Below, one piece after another: positions 45,549-55,026 of a DNA stretch of 64,000 bases. Every line of letters begins with the position of its first letter. Position 1 is the first letter of the stretch. Both the position numbers and the translations under genes were made by a program. Source of the DNA: Paenibacillus sp. IHBB 10380 (GTDB lineage: Bacteria; Bacillota; Bacilli; Paenibacillales; Paenibacillaceae); assembly GCF_000949425.1 (NCBI RefSeq), contig NZ_CP010976.1, positions 2,852,001-2,916,000 on the forward strand, in the 5' to 3' direction. Under the pieces are notes generated by a model, which worked only from the letters and a program-made list of their open reading frames with translations, was not told the origin of the DNA and ran no database searches.

Positions 45549-46298
45549 CTATGTAAAGCTTTGTAGTAACGACTTGACGACTAAATACCATCCATCAACA
45601 AGGACAAATAACAGTATTTTGAATGGAAGAGAAATCATAACAGGCGGTAACATCATCATCCCCATGGCCATTAGGGTACTTGCAACCACAATATCAATCA
45701 CTAAGAAAGGAATAAATATCATAAATCCCATTTGAAAAGCCGTTTTCAGCTCGCTTATAGCAAACGCCGGAACCATAACTGTTAATGAAATATCAGAATA
45801 ATTGTCCGGCTTTTCTGCTTTGGTATACTTCATGAACAACAATAGATCCTTTTCCCTAGTATGAGAAAACATAAATTTTTTGATAGGATCGGTTGCTTTT
45901 GTTAAAGCTTCCGTTTGCGTAATGTCTCCTTTTAAATAGGGCTGAAGTGCTACATCATTCATAGTTGAAAACGTAGGTGCCATAACAAATAAGGTTAAAA
46001 ATAATGCCAGTCCCACCAACACTTGGTTAGGAGGCATTTGTTGTGTTCCTAGTGCCGTTCTAACAAATCCAAGTACAATCACAATACGAGTGAAACTCGT
46101 CATTAGCATCAAGATTGCAGGTGCAATACTAATTACAGTGATAAGAAGTAATATAGATAAGGAACTTGTAGCTGGAGCTCCACTGGAATCCCCAATCGAA
46201 ATATCAATGTTAGGTATAGGCTCAGCAAAAGCAGAAGTAGCTGATAATAAACTGATGAGCCCCAATAACAAATAGATTAACGCGACCTTTTTTTTCAT
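45549..46298 (-). CDS. fliP: Flagellar export protein FliP
   Basis: Core of the FliPQR gate. The 249-residue protein has a cleavable signal peptide ([25 protein letters not shown]) and four membrane helices. Conserved segments include [36 protein letters not shown] (about 66-101) and the C-terminal [25 protein letters not shown]. Its start overlaps the fliO stop by 4 bp. Confidence 0.96.
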   Translation of the reverse strand: MKKKVALIYLLLGLISLLSATSAFAEPIPNIDISIGDSSGAPATSSLSILLLITVISIAPAILMLMTSFTRIVIVLGFVRTALGTQQMPPNQVLVGLALFLTLFVMAPTFSTMNDVALQPYLKGDITQTEALTKATDPIKKFMFSHTREKDLLLFMKYTKAEKPDNYSDISLTVMVPAFAISELKTAFQMGFMIFIPFLVIDIVVASTLMAMGMMMLPPVMISLPFKILLFVLVDGWYLVVKSLLQSFT

Positions 46299-46831
46299 GA
46301 ATCCCTCAACCGATCTGTAGTATTGTCCTCCTGCATCATTTCTTCCATTTTTTCTTTGCGGTTTGACATACGACGCAGCTTGGAGTCAAATACTTCGTGA
46401 AAGGAAGTCCCTTCTTCAAGCTCTATTTCTTGTGACTGATCTTTTTTGCGGAACTTATCAACGATGCTCATGATGCCCGGAATCAACATATTCTGCTGTC
46501 GAGTTGATTCTTCTTCAAACGCTGATATTATGTAAGCAACTTCCTCAGGATCAGATATTTTGTCAACGAGGCGAATATCTTCGCCTACACCGACCAAATA
46601 AACACTTGTACCGATCTCAATAATTTGCAATGTTTTGTTTGCTCCGAGACCTACACCACCAAGGATTCGAACAGATCGGTTGTTAAACCAAGATCTGTTC
46701 TTCTTACCTAAGAAACGAATTAACAAAATAATAAGTGCCACAATAATTGCCAAAACAATAATAACGTAAAATATAGATAGAAAGGGACTTGTAGCACTAG
46801 GAAATCCAGCGGGCTTATCTAAACCACTCAT
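46295..46831 (-). CDS. fliO: Flagellar biosynthesis protein FliO (FliZ in older Bacillus naming)
   Basis: Stabilises FliP during gate assembly. The 178-residue protein has one membrane helix (about 19-42, [20 protein letters not shown]), then a FliO domain with [41 protein letters not shown] and a charged cytoplasmic tail rich in Glu, Lys and Arg. It is followed by fliP with an overlap. Confidence 0.9.
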   Translation of the reverse strand: MSGLDKPAGFPSATSPFLSIFYVIIVLAIIVALIILLIRFLGKKNRSWFNNRSVRILGGVGLGANKTLQIIEIGTSVYLVGVGEDIRLVDKISDPEEVAYIISAFEEESTRQQNMLIPGIMSIVDKFRKKDQSQEIELEEGTSFHEVFDSKLRRMSNRKEKMEEMMQEDNTTDRLRDS

Positions 46832-46840
46832 TAGATATAC

Positions 46841-47206
46841 CTACACTCCTAATGTTTTGTTAATAGCTTCTACAACACGGTCAGACTGAAAAGGCTTAAC
46901 GATAAAATCTTTAGCACCTGCTTGAATAGCGTCGATTACCATAGCTTGTTGTCCCATTGCGGAACACATAATAACCTTGGCACTAGGATCTATTTTTTTA
47001 ATTTCCTTTAGCGCTGCGATTCCGTCCATTTCAGGCATCGTAATGTCCATTGTAATCAAATCTGGACGGACTTCCTTAAATTTCTCAATAGCTTGAGCAC
47101 CATCCTGTGCCTCTCCTACTACCTCAAAACCATTTTTAGTCAAAATATCGCGAATCATCATTCTCATAAATGCAGCATCATCAACAATTAAAATGCGGTT
47201 TGCCAT
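46841..47206 (-). CDS. cheY: Chemotaxis response regulator CheY
   Basis: Single-domain response regulator that, when phosphorylated by CheA, binds the C-ring (FliM) to bias rotation. The 121-residue protein has DD at 9-10, phospho-acceptor D54 in DLITMDITMPEMDG, the Thr/Ser switch in VIMCSAMGQQ and the lysine in FIVKPFQSDR. It lies between fliY and fliO, as in Bacillus. Confidence 0.97.
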   Translation of the reverse strand: MANRILIVDDAAFMRMMIRDILTKNGFEVVGEAQDGAQAIEKFKEVRPDLITMDITMPEMDGIAALKEIKKIDPSAKVIMCSAMGQQAMVIDAIQAGAKDFIVKPFQSDRVVEAINKTLGV

Positions 47207-47233
47207 TGGTTAAAAATCCTCCCTAACTATTGC

Positions 47234-48478
47234 TTATTGTATTTTTTGTATTCGGTCCCACTGGCTAACAATATCTATCACACGTACACCGAAATTCTCG
47301 TCGATAACAACCACTTCACCTTTAGCGATTAGCTTGTTGTTCACCAGAATATCAACTGGTTCACCCGCAAGCTTGTCCAATTCAACGATAGAACCTTGTG
47401 ACAATTCTAGAATATCCTTAATTTGCTTATGGGTCCTACCTAATTCTACGGTGACTTTAAGAGGAATGTCCATCAATAAATTTAAATTATTCGGATCCAC
47501 TTGAATTTGTGGATTATTTTGGAAATTAGAAAACTGTATAGGTTGCACATTAATGTTCCTATTAGGCATCCCACCAAAGTGTTGCGGAGGGGCTGCATAT
47601 TGCATTTGTTGATTTGGATCATACCCACCCTGCATCGGCATGCCTGGATAAGGCATTTCAGGTTGCATTCCATATGCTGCTTGCGGTGGCATCGTATTAG
47701 ATGGCGCCTGATGCATGTTTGGAGCATCCGTATTAACAGCTTGTGAAGGTGCTCCTAACGTCGCTGCAGCTTCAATAGGTACTTGTTCAGGCTCTTCTGT
47801 CCCATTAATCAATAAATTCACCATGTCTTTAGAGAATTTAACAGTTAAGAGTTGCATAATAGTGGAGTCTATTAAATCGCCAATCGTTAATCTGAAAGAA
47901 ATTTTAACTAGATTTTCTTCAGATGGGAGACTATTAACTCCATCGCCACTAGACATATCCAGAATATTAATTCCCGGAGGAGAAATATTGACGAAACGAT
48001 TAAAAATCGTAGACATTGAAGTTGCTGATGAACCCATCATTTGATTCATAGCTTCCTGTACAGCACTAACATGTATTTCATTTAACTCTTCGTCTTTGGG
48101 ATCACCTTCGCCACCTAGCATCAAATCTGCAATGACTTGGGCATCTCTAGTCTTGATTACGAGAGAGTTAATCCCTTCGAATCCATCCACATAAGTTACA
48201 TGAACAGCAACATGAGGTTTGGGGAACTCATCATTAAATTGTGATCGTGTAATCATGGATACTGTTGGTGTAGTGATGTCGACCTTCTTACCTAATAATG
48301 TTGAAAGAGCCGTTGCCGCACTTCCAAATGTAATATTACCAATTTCCCCTAGAGCATCTTGTTCAAGTGGAGTCAAATAATCATCGATATGAGACCCACC
48401 GCCACTTATGTCACTATCTTCAGATTGCCTTAACAGTGCATCGATTTCCTCTTGAGATAAATAATCTTTACTCGTCAT
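47234..48478 (-). CDS. fliY: Flagellar motor switch phosphatase FliY
   Basis: C-ring protein combining a CheC-like CheY-P phosphatase with a FliN-type surface domain. I use the ATG at 48478 (MTSKDYLSQEEIDALLRQ), 9 nt after AAGGAG. The 414-residue protein has an N-terminal FliM-like CheY-binding peptide, phosphatase sites EIGNITFGSAATALS and EAMNQMMGSSATSMS, a long Pro/Gln/Met/Asn-rich linker (about residues 225-332) and the C-terminal FliN domain (MDIPLKVTVELGRTHKQIKD). It overlaps the fliM stop by 11 bp. The linker makes it longer than the B. subtilis protein (378). Confidence 0.95.
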   Translation of the reverse strand: MTSKDYLSQEEIDALLRQSEDSDISGGGSHIDDYLTPLEQDALGEIGNITFGSAATALSTLLGKKVDITTPTVSMITRSQFNDEFPKPHVAVHVTYVDGFEGINSLVIKTRDAQVIADLMLGGEGDPKDEELNEIHVSAVQEAMNQMMGSSATSMSTIFNRFVNISPPGINILDMSSGDGVNSLPSEENLVKISFRLTIGDLIDSTIMQLLTVKFSKDMVNLLINGTEEPEQVPIEAAATLGAPSQAVNTDAPNMHQAPSNTMPPQAAYGMQPEMPYPGMPMQGGYDPNQQMQYAAPPQHFGGMPNRNINVQPIQFSNFQNNPQIQVDPNNLNLLMDIPLKVTVELGRTHKQIKDILELSQGSIVELDKLAGEPVDILVNNKLIAKGEVVVIDENFGVRVIDIVSQWDRIQKIQ

Positions 48479-49466
48479 GTTCTTCAACTCCTTCGGTGAC
48501 AATCTCATCAATCTGTACAGCAACTCGATCTTTTAAAGTACCTGGACTGCCAATAAATTTTAGTCTATCTCCAACCTTGATCGACAGTCCAGAATGAACC
48601 GGCTTATTCAAACTGATGACATCTCCTGCACACAATCCCAAAAATTCTGATATGGATATTTTTGATTCACCAAGTTCTGCTACAATGTCCAAGTTGGCAT
48701 TTCTTACACGTTGCTTCAAAGATTCAACTTCGAGAGGCTGACTGGTTTTCTTTTCTGATACGAACCACTGATGTGCTGATAATTTGGACATAATAGGTTC
48801 CAAGACTACATGGGGTATACAGAGGTTAATCATTCCTGTTGTATCACCTATTTTGGTACTTAGAGAAATCAATGCAATCGTTTCATTAGGCGATACGATT
48901 TGCATGAATTGTGGATTCGTCTCCATCGCTTCCATTCTGGGAGAGATGTCCAAAACAGTCTTCCACGCTTCCTGTAAACTTTCGAATGCTCTTCCAAATA
49001 TACGTTCCATAATGGTCGTCTCTATTTCAGTCAGCGAATTGATCTTGGAAGGTGCATTCCCTAACCCCCCTAGCAACCGATCCAGCATAGCATATGCCAC
49101 ATTCGGATGGACTTCCATAACCATTCTACCTTTTAATGGCTCAGCCTCAAAGATATTAAGGATTGTCATCTTAGGGATAGAGCGAATGAACTCATCGTAG
49201 GGTAATTGTTCAACCTGCACAACACTTATTTGAACAAACGTTCTAAGTTGCGCTGAAAAGTAAGTTGTTAGGTACCGGGCGAAATTTTCATGGATTCGAG
49301 TTAAGCTACGAATATGATCTTTGGAAAAGCGTACAGCTCTCTTAAAATCATACGAGCGAACTTTCTTCTGAGTTTCTTCCTTTTTAAGCTCTTCCGCATC
49401 CATTTCCCCTGAAGAAAGTGCAGCGAGCAGGGCGTCAATCTCATTCTGTGATAATACATCAACCAA
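48468..49466 (-). CDS. fliM: Flagellar motor switch protein FliM
   Basis: C-ring subunit that receives CheY-P. The 332-residue protein has the N-terminal CheY-binding peptide LSQNEIDALLAAL, the CheC-like middle domain (about 45-230) without phosphatase residues, and the C-terminal FliN-like domain (ANLDIVAELGESKISISEFLGL). The start is TTG with a GGGTGAG site. Downstream it overlaps fliY. Confidence 0.96.
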   Translation of the reverse strand: MVDVLSQNEIDALLAALSSGEMDAEELKKEETQKKVRSYDFKRAVRFSKDHIRSLTRIHENFARYLTTYFSAQLRTFVQISVVQVEQLPYDEFIRSIPKMTILNIFEAEPLKGRMVMEVHPNVAYAMLDRLLGGLGNAPSKINSLTEIETTIMERIFGRAFESLQEAWKTVLDISPRMEAMETNPQFMQIVSPNETIALISLSTKIGDTTGMINLCIPHVVLEPIMSKLSAHQWFVSEKKTSQPLEVESLKQRVRNANLDIVAELGESKISISEFLGLCAGDVISLNKPVHSGLSIKVGDRLKFIGSPGTLKDRVAVQIDEIVTEGVEEHDE

Positions 49467-49501
49467 TCATCTCACCCCCTTACATGATTGCAGTCAGTTA
49501 A

Positions 49502-49969
49502 TTATAGTGTGGTTAGAATAAAGTTGGTGATATCAATTTGAGTCAATTTTCCTGTGGTCAAAGTTTTATTGATCAAATTGATCAATTTTGCGCTAAATTG
49601 ATCTTTACCATTAGCCCCTTTAAGATCCTCTGGCTTTGTATCAGCAAGTGTTTTGAGGATAATTGGCTTGATTTTAATTTCTTTAATCTTGTCAAACTCT
49701 TCTTTTGACTTCGCTGTATCCAATTGGAACGCAAAATTCATCAATACGATATACTCAAGATCAACTAGATTAGTCTTAATATCGGTAATCTCCGATGTTA
49801 CTTCTACAATTTCATCAGCTGACATATGTCTTGTATCTACTGATTGAACAGCAGCTGGGACATTATTCTTATCATTACCGAACACACCCGGCAGTAACAA
49901 GAATGCAGCTACTACAATAAGCGTTATGGCTAGCAAAATCGTGATTAGCCAGGGCAGCATCTTCTTCAT
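49502..49969 (-). CDS. fliL: Flagellar basal body-associated protein FliL
   Basis: Single-span protein that surrounds and stabilises the stator around the motor. The 155-residue protein has a membrane helix at about 6-28 (WLITILLAITLIVVAAFLLLPG) and an extracytoplasmic SPFH-like FliL domain with NLVDLEYIVLMNFAFQLDTAKSKEEF and the C-terminal LTQIDITNFILTTL. It overlaps swrD by 4 bp. Confidence 0.93.
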   Translation of the reverse strand: MKKMLPWLITILLAITLIVVAAFLLLPGVFGNDKNNVPAAVQSVDTRHMSADEIVEVTSEITDIKTNLVDLEYIVLMNFAFQLDTAKSKEEFDKIKEIKIKPIILKTLADTKPEDLKGANGKDQFSAKLINLINKTLTTGKLTQIDITNFILTTL

Positions 49970-50190
49970 GAGGTTTCCTCCGTTTGTTGCACTTTAATAG
50001 TAGCATTATTAACGCCAATTTCTAGGTTGTATTGTTTCACTAACAAGATGATATCGACAGCCTTCTCAAGAACAATTAATCTTTTACCTGTCACTAATGT
50101 GATGTACGTGTCAGGTGTTTCCTCTACGGTCTCAATAAGTAGAGCATTTAACCACATTTGAGTACCATTTAATCTAGTAACTGAAATCAT
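49966..50190 (-). CDS. swrD: FlbD family protein SwrD
   Basis: Small protein that in B. subtilis raises flagellar motor torque and supports swarming. The 74-residue protein has the family pattern MISVTRLNGTQMWLNALLIETVEETPDT followed by VTGKRLIVLEKAVDIILLVKQY. It lies between flgE and fliL and overlaps fliL by 4 bp. Confidence 0.93.
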   Translation of the reverse strand: MISVTRLNGTQMWLNALLIETVEETPDTYITLVTGKRLIVLEKAVDIILLVKQYNLEIGVNNATIKVQQTEETS

Positions 50191-50246
50191 AGTAAGCCTC
50201 CTCCTATGAATATTCGGGAGGAGAGATCCCTCCTCCCATCACCTCA

Positions 50247-51065
50247 TTAACGTTTCAGGTTGACAACTTCTTGGAGGATTTCATCTGATGTAGTTATAAT
50301 ACGTGAATTTGCTTGGAAACCGCGTTGTGCAACGATCATTTCTGTAAATTCACCTGTTAATTCTACGTTAGACATTTCGAGCTGACCTGCAACGATAGCT
50401 CCTGATCCTGCTTCAGCGTTATTAGCAGCTACTGCCTCAAGTTCACCCTCTGGATTAGCATTCAGAGTCATTCGATACAGATTCCCTCCTATTTTCTCAA
50501 GACCCTCAGGGTTTACCACTATGCCAATCCCAATCTGAGCCCCCGGCTCTGTCGTTCCATCCGCCATCTTCTGATTGATGATACCGTCAGCACCAATAGT
50601 AAATGCTGTGACTTCTTCATCAATAGTAATAAATCCACCGTCAAGATCCGTAACAAACATTCCATCGGCAGTAACCAGATTTCGATTACCGTCTATTTTG
50701 AAGTTACCTGCACGCGTTAAGAAAGGAACCTCTTGATCTTCAGATAACTTCACCAAGAAGAATCCATCCCCATCAATCCGCAAATCCGTAGGGACATTGG
50801 TCGTCATTGCACTTCCCGCTAAATGTATCGTATCGATCGAGCCTATGGTTACACCCAGACCGATTTGTTTAGCGTTCATCCCCCCTGCTTCACCTTCTAT
50901 GGGTGCAGTCACACCCGCCGTAGTCTGACTCATGATGTCTTTAAACATAACACGACTTGATTTAAATCCAGTCGTATTAACGTTCGCGATATTATTACCA
51001 ATTACATCAAGCTTAGTTTGAAACCCGCGCATACCTGAAACGCCTGAATACATAGATCTTAACAT
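50247..51065 (-). CDS. flgE: Flagellar hook protein FlgE (short, FlgG-like)
   Basis: Forms the flagellar hook. The 272-residue protein begins MLRSMYSGVSGMRGFQTKLDVIGNNIANVNTTGFKSSRV, the rod/hook N-terminal motif, has the RIDGDGFFLV and AFTIGADGIINQK segments, and ends VELTGEFTEMIVAQRGFQANSRIITTSDEILQEVVNLKR. Hooks of the Bacillus type are this short and were earlier called FlgG. Its place after flgD and the TIGR02530 gene supports the hook role rather than the rod. Confidence 0.9.
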   Translation of the reverse strand: MLRSMYSGVSGMRGFQTKLDVIGNNIANVNTTGFKSSRVMFKDIMSQTTAGVTAPIEGEAGGMNAKQIGLGVTIGSIDTIHLAGSAMTTNVPTDLRIDGDGFFLVKLSEDQEVPFLTRAGNFKIDGNRNLVTADGMFVTDLDGGFITIDEEVTAFTIGADGIINQKMADGTTEPGAQIGIGIVVNPEGLEKIGGNLYRMTLNANPEGELEAVAANNAEAGSGAIVAGQLEMSNVELTGEFTEMIVAQRGFQANSRIITTSDEILQEVVNLKR

Positions 51066-51147
51066 TTATATTATTCCTCCTTGTTAAGTACATGGACTGC
51101 ATCAATCGATCCGCAAGTCCACTGGCTCTCCTATTCGGGCCAGCCAG

Positions 51148-51531
51148 TTATGAAATAATGACAGCACTATCAATCTGAGTAAACACGTTATCTTTCATAG
51201 AGTTTCCATCCATAGCAGTTACAACAGTCCGATTAGGAACGTTTACAATTAGAGCCATATCCTTAAACAAAATTAATGATTCCTTACTTCCTTTAGCTGC
51301 TGCTTGATTAACTGCGTTGGATATGCTTGCCATTTGTTCTTGCTTAATCTCAATTCCCCGCTGCTCAAGTCTTTTCATAGCATGGTTACTAAATTTAAGC
51401 ATGTTATCCTGTAATAGTTGCTCAAAGGAGCCACTTTTCTGTTCGCCTTGAGATACTCTCTGACTAGAAGATTTAGAAACTGGATATATTTTGGAGGGAT
51501 AAAGTTGACCAATGGTCATCCGATCACTCAT
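51148..51531 (-). CDS. TIGR02530 family flagellar operon protein
   Basis: Conserved, poorly characterised protein found between flgD and flgE in many Firmicutes. The 127-residue sequence has a Ser/Gln/Lys-rich N-terminal part (about 1-40) and the family core LKFSNHAMKRLEQRGIEI, INQAAAKGSKESLILFKDMALIVNVPNRTVVTAMDG. Some family members are proposed hook-assembly factors; no activity can be read from the sequence. It overlaps flgD by 4 bp. Confidence 0.85.
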   Translation of the reverse strand: MSDRMTIGQLYPSKIYPVSKSSSQRVSQGEQKSGSFEQLLQDNMLKFSNHAMKRLEQRGIEIKQEQMASISNAVNQAAAKGSKESLILFKDMALIVNVPNRTVVTAMDGNSMKDNVFTQIDSAVIIS

Positions 51532-52106
51532 ATTGCTACCTCATTTGCCTCTGGTTCTTGATCAGTTTCAAGTTCAGAAGAAGTACTATCATTCTGAGTT
51601 GTAGTATTCGCAAGATTAACAGCACTATCTGAATCAGGATTACTTGGTATTGTGTTATTCTCATCGGGGCTACCTATTTCAATAATCTTAGAAACAGGAA
51701 TAGCTAGATCTCCTACAGCAGCATATTGAATACCATCGCGAATAATAATGGAGGTCACAATTCCACTCTTAATTTGTGAGTTAGTTCCGGTACTTTGGTT
51801 GGCATCCTCAACCCAGCTGACTTTAGAACCGATTAAACCTGATACACTACCTAGAGATTGGTTTGAAGCAGATAGTTGAGTCGATATATTCATCAGTTGT
51901 TCAACAGATGTAAATTGAGCCATCTGAGCAATGAATTCTTTGTCTTGCAGGGGCTGAGTAGGGTCTTGATTCTGTAATTGCGTGATCATGATTTTCAAGA
52001 ACTGATCCTTACCCATCGTTTGTGTATCCTTCTTACTTGCAGTTGCTACATTAGCAGCTGAGTAGTTGGGCCACATATTTTTTGTCGATATAATATCTGA
52101 AGCCAT
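51528..52106 (-). CDS. flgD: Flagellar hook capping protein FlgD
   Basis: Scaffold at the tip of the growing hook. I choose the ATG at 52106 (MASDIISTKNMWPNYS), which follows GGAGGTG; the frame continues upstream into fliK. The 192-residue protein has the N-terminal TMGKDQFLKIMITQLQNQDPTQPLQDKEFIAQMAQFTSVEQLMN, typical of FlgD, and a short beta region (VSWVEDANQ, GIVTSIIIRDGIQYAAVGDLAIPVSKIIEIG). The C-terminus is a low-complexity Asp/Asn/Ser/Thr tail. Confidence 0.93.
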   Translation of the reverse strand: MASDIISTKNMWPNYSAANVATASKKDTQTMGKDQFLKIMITQLQNQDPTQPLQDKEFIAQMAQFTSVEQLMNISTQLSASNQSLGSVSGLIGSKVSWVEDANQSTGTNSQIKSGIVTSIIIRDGIQYAAVGDLAIPVSKIIEIGSPDENNTIPSNPDSDSAVNLANTTTQNDSTSSELETDQEPEANEVAI

Positions 52107-52122
52107 CTTTTCACCTCCATCT

Positions 52123-53526
52123 CTATGCTTTAGCTGTAAATGTACTACCCTCACCTGATCCTTCTTGTCTACTCAACCACTCATTTATTTCTTCAGTGAG
52201 TTCTGCAACTACTAAGGAATCATCAGTCTGGCCCTCACGCTCTTTCGATCTGCGATTCGATTGCTGCTGTCCTGAATTGGGTTGGCGACCGTCATGATAC
52301 ATTTGAGATTGAAGAGATTGGTTCTGTGTAACTTCCAACTTTTCAACATTTAGCCCTTGTGATTGTAGAGCGGATCGCAGTTGTGACATTTGCTGCTCGA
52401 GCAATTCCTTAGCTCCTGCATGTTCTGTCATAAAACTAGCAACCATTTGCCCGTTTAACATCGTAATTTTGATATCAACTTGGCCTAAGTGCTCTGGATA
52501 GAGAGAGATTCTAGCTTCTGTCATTGCATTGGTCTTTACAATATCCAACTTATTAATGATAAATTTTGAAATTTCACTAGCAAATTGTTCTACAGGTACA
52601 GGAGCTGCCGCTACCACTAATGGGGTCTTTAATCCATCTCTCATAACAAGCTGTCCAGCTGTAACGGTACTTTGTCCTGGCAGATTAGATTCTTCATTGG
52701 TTACAGTTTCATTGGCTTCATCTGTTACTAAAGCGTTTATAACCGTAGCTTGAAGAGTTGATTGTTCAAGTCCTGATCTAAGTTGATTCAATGGAGTGGC
52801 AAGTGGTGTTGCTACCTTCACATTCACTATTGAATCTGTTGTTAAATGGTTTGTATTCTTATTCGTTAGGTCTATCGAACTACTTAATTGTACGTTATTG
52901 GATAGCGAAGCTTTGGATTGTTGTGCCTCTGCCACTGAAACTTCCTGTACTAGACTTTGAAAAGAACTTAATAATTTTACTGCCTCAGTAATTCCATTAA
53001 CCGATGTTTCTGGACTTTGCAGCTTCGTTACTAACTGCGCTAGAGCATCCTGGATAGCAAATCTGATCGTAGAAGGATGTTCTGCTAACAGTGGCAGGGA
53101 AGTTCCCTCTCCTTGATCAGCTTCCTGAGTAGCACTACCATTCTCATTTATTGCTGTATTAACCTGTTGTAACCAAGCTTGCAATACTAACATCAGTGAC
53201 GGATTTTCTTCTATTACATCATCTAGTTTTTCCGTTTCACTAAGAAGGCCTTCTAGCATTTGAGTGAGTGACGTAGTTACTTCCTCTTCCTCAGCACTAC
53301 CGACCAACACGTTTTGTAACAATCCTTCTAGCAATGTGGCAGTTCCTGAAGTGGAAGCTTGAAGATCCGCTACTTCACCTTGCATTAGCTGTGACAATGC
53401 CTGATTGAAATCAAGTGATAATCCACCAGCTGTAACAGCACTGTCACCCGCCGCCTTCGAGCTAGCTGTTCCACCTTTACTTGTTGCAGAAGTATTCATG
53501 TTCATACTTTGAGATATTAACGTCAT
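52123..53526 (-). CDS. fliK: Flagellar hook-length control protein FliK
   Basis: Secreted ruler that measures hook length and triggers the FlhB switch. The 467-residue protein has a long low-complexity N-terminal part (Ser/Thr/Gln/Leu rich) and the C-terminal hook-length control domain (about 330-400) with EARISLYPEHLGQVDIKITMLNGQMVASFMTEHAGAKELLEQQMSQLRSALQSQGLNVEKLEV. The last 70 residues are basic and Gln-rich. Length matches the Firmicute family. Confidence 0.92.
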   Translation of the reverse strand: MTLISQSMNMNTSATSKGGTASSKAAGDSAVTAGGLSLDFNQALSQLMQGEVADLQASTSGTATLLEGLLQNVLVGSAEEEEVTTSLTQMLEGLLSETEKLDDVIEENPSLMLVLQAWLQQVNTAINENGSATQEADQGEGTSLPLLAEHPSTIRFAIQDALAQLVTKLQSPETSVNGITEAVKLLSSFQSLVQEVSVAEAQQSKASLSNNVQLSSSIDLTNKNTNHLTTDSIVNVKVATPLATPLNQLRSGLEQSTLQATVINALVTDEANETVTNEESNLPGQSTVTAGQLVMRDGLKTPLVVAAAPVPVEQFASEISKFIINKLDIVKTNAMTEARISLYPEHLGQVDIKITMLNGQMVASFMTEHAGAKELLEQQMSQLRSALQSQGLNVEKLEVTQNQSLQSQMYHDGRQPNSGQQQSNRRSKEREGQTDDSLVVAELTEEINEWLSRQEGSGEGSTFTAKA

Positions 53527-53575
53527 CGTATTTTCACCTCCTCCCGAGTATCTTGAAATACAAGATAAAATAACT

Positions 53576-54520
53576 CTACTTAGAACTCATAAGCTTGTTC
53601 AGAATTTTTGCTGTTGTTGCCGAATCATCAGTAGACATTTTCCCAAGGATCGCTGATCGGGTTACATTGTCCACTGAATTCAATATGGTTAATACTTTAT
53701 CAGGACTGATCTTGTATGTTTGAAATAAGAGATCCGCAGCACTCTTTGGTGTCATCGTAGCAAAAGTTTGACTTAGCTGGGTCTCATTTAGTTTTGTTGA
53801 TGCTGGAGTTGAAGTTGCTGCTGTCTGATTTTTCTTTAACCTAGACTGTAGCGCGGCTACCTGTAGATCCGTCGAAGATTTAGCTTCTTTCATCAAAGTT
53901 GTCACTTCGGCAGCCACTTTCGGATCCATTTTCTCCAAGATTGCCACTCTGTTGGGTGTCTTCATGGCTTCAAACAATAGTACAATTTCCTCTTGCGTGA
54001 GATTCTGAATAATAGGTGCTGATTTTCTAGGATTCATATCAGCATACATTTTAGCAAGATCATTGATTTGCTGCTGATAGCTACTAATTTCAGTTTCTCC
54101 ACCCGCTGCAGCCACTGTTGCTTTATCAGCTATCTCCTGCTTCATTGTATCTATTTGCGTTTGAAGCTCTTGGACCTTGTTCTCTTGCTCAACCTTGCCC
54201 TCAGTAGCCTTAACTAATGCAGCTTCTTGCTCACTAAGCTTATTTTTAAGCTCTTCATTAGTAGCTTCGGTACTTTTGAGCTGATCCTTCGTTTTATCTA
54301 ATTTGCTCTTCTCCGGATCAAGACTCGGATCTGGAACCCACTTCTCAACAATAGGAACCTTGTTAGCAAGTTCAAGAAAAGTATTTCGTATATTTGTATT
54401 AAATAGAGCTAGTAGAACACCAAGAAGAACAATAGTAAAAACAATAGGAATCATAAATAACAAGAACCGTTCGAATCCTCCTGATGTTTCATTCTCTACT
54501 TCAAAATCATTTTGAGCCAC
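53576..54520 (-). CDS. MotE/YlxF family flagellar protein
   Basis: Homologue of B. subtilis YlxF and related MgtE-N-like MotE chaperones. The 314-residue protein has one membrane helix (about 19-42), a long coiled coil (about 70-150) and two C-terminal MgtE-N-like modules (about 170-225 EEIVLLFEAMKTPNRVAILEKMDPKVAAEVTTLM and 255-314). It lies between fliJ and fliK, the position of ylxF. Function in stator or export is inferred. Confidence 0.82.
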   Translation of the reverse strand: MAQNDFEVENETSGGFERFLLFMIPIVFTIVLLGVLLALFNTNIRNTFLELANKVPIVEKWVPDPSLDPEKSKLDKTKDQLKSTEATNEELKNKLSEQEAALVKATEGKVEQENKVQELQTQIDTMKQEIADKATVAAAGGETEISSYQQQINDLAKMYADMNPRKSAPIIQNLTQEEIVLLFEAMKTPNRVAILEKMDPKVAAEVTTLMKEAKSSTDLQVAALQSRLKKNQTAATSTPASTKLNETQLSQTFATMTPKSAADLLFQTYKISPDKVLTILNSVDNVTRSAILGKMSTDDSATTAKILNKLMSSK

Positions 54521-54572
54521 TCTTATTCCTCCCTAAGGGGCAAAACATTTAGTGCACCCTCCGATGATGTTT

Positions 54573-55016
54573 CTATCGGCTGTTCATAGCAAATCTTACA
54601 GTCGCTATTTCATCCAGTTCGTTTTGTTCCTTGAGGAGCATTTCATGCTGAAATTTATCCTTTTCCTTATCACGTGATTTCATCCATACCTTTTCATCCA
54701 ACATCTTGTTCGTTAAATGATCTTTACTTTTAATGACAACAACGTTTGCTCTATGAACATCAGATTGTTTTCTCTTAATACATTGATCTAAATGTTCAAC
54801 GTAAGTTTGAATCACTCTAATTTCAGCAACAGAGGCCGCATTCTCAACATCCGATTGAAGTTGGTCTGTCATTTGCTTACGATTAGTTTGAAATTCATGC
54901 AACGTTCTTTCTTCATCCTGAAGTTTACCGATCGCAGTTGACAGCATCCACTCTGCTTGACTTTTCTCATTGCTTTTCAAATCCACAATATTCTGAAACG
55001 CATAATGAAATCTCAT
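54573..55016 (-). CDS. fliJ: Flagellar export chaperone FliJ
   Basis: Coiled-coil stalk protein of the FliI ATPase complex. The 147-residue protein is almost entirely helical (RFHYAFQNIVDLKSNEKSQAEWML at the N-terminus) with heptad patterns and many Glu, Lys, Gln residues. Length matches FliJ (147 in B. subtilis). It lies 10 bp after fliI. Confidence 0.9.
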   Translation of the reverse strand: MRFHYAFQNIVDLKSNEKSQAEWMLSTAIGKLQDEERTLHEFQTNRKQMTDQLQSDVENAASVAEIRVIQTYVEHLDQCIKRKQSDVHRANVVVIKSKDHLTNKMLDEKVWMKSRDKEKDKFQHEMLLKEQNELDEIATVRFAMNSR

Positions 55017-55026
55017 TCTTCAACGG

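Noticed and set aside
50247..51065. Distal rod protein FlgG
   Set aside because: Position after flgD and TIGR02530 and match to Bacillus FlgE (formerly named FlgG) favour the hook protein.
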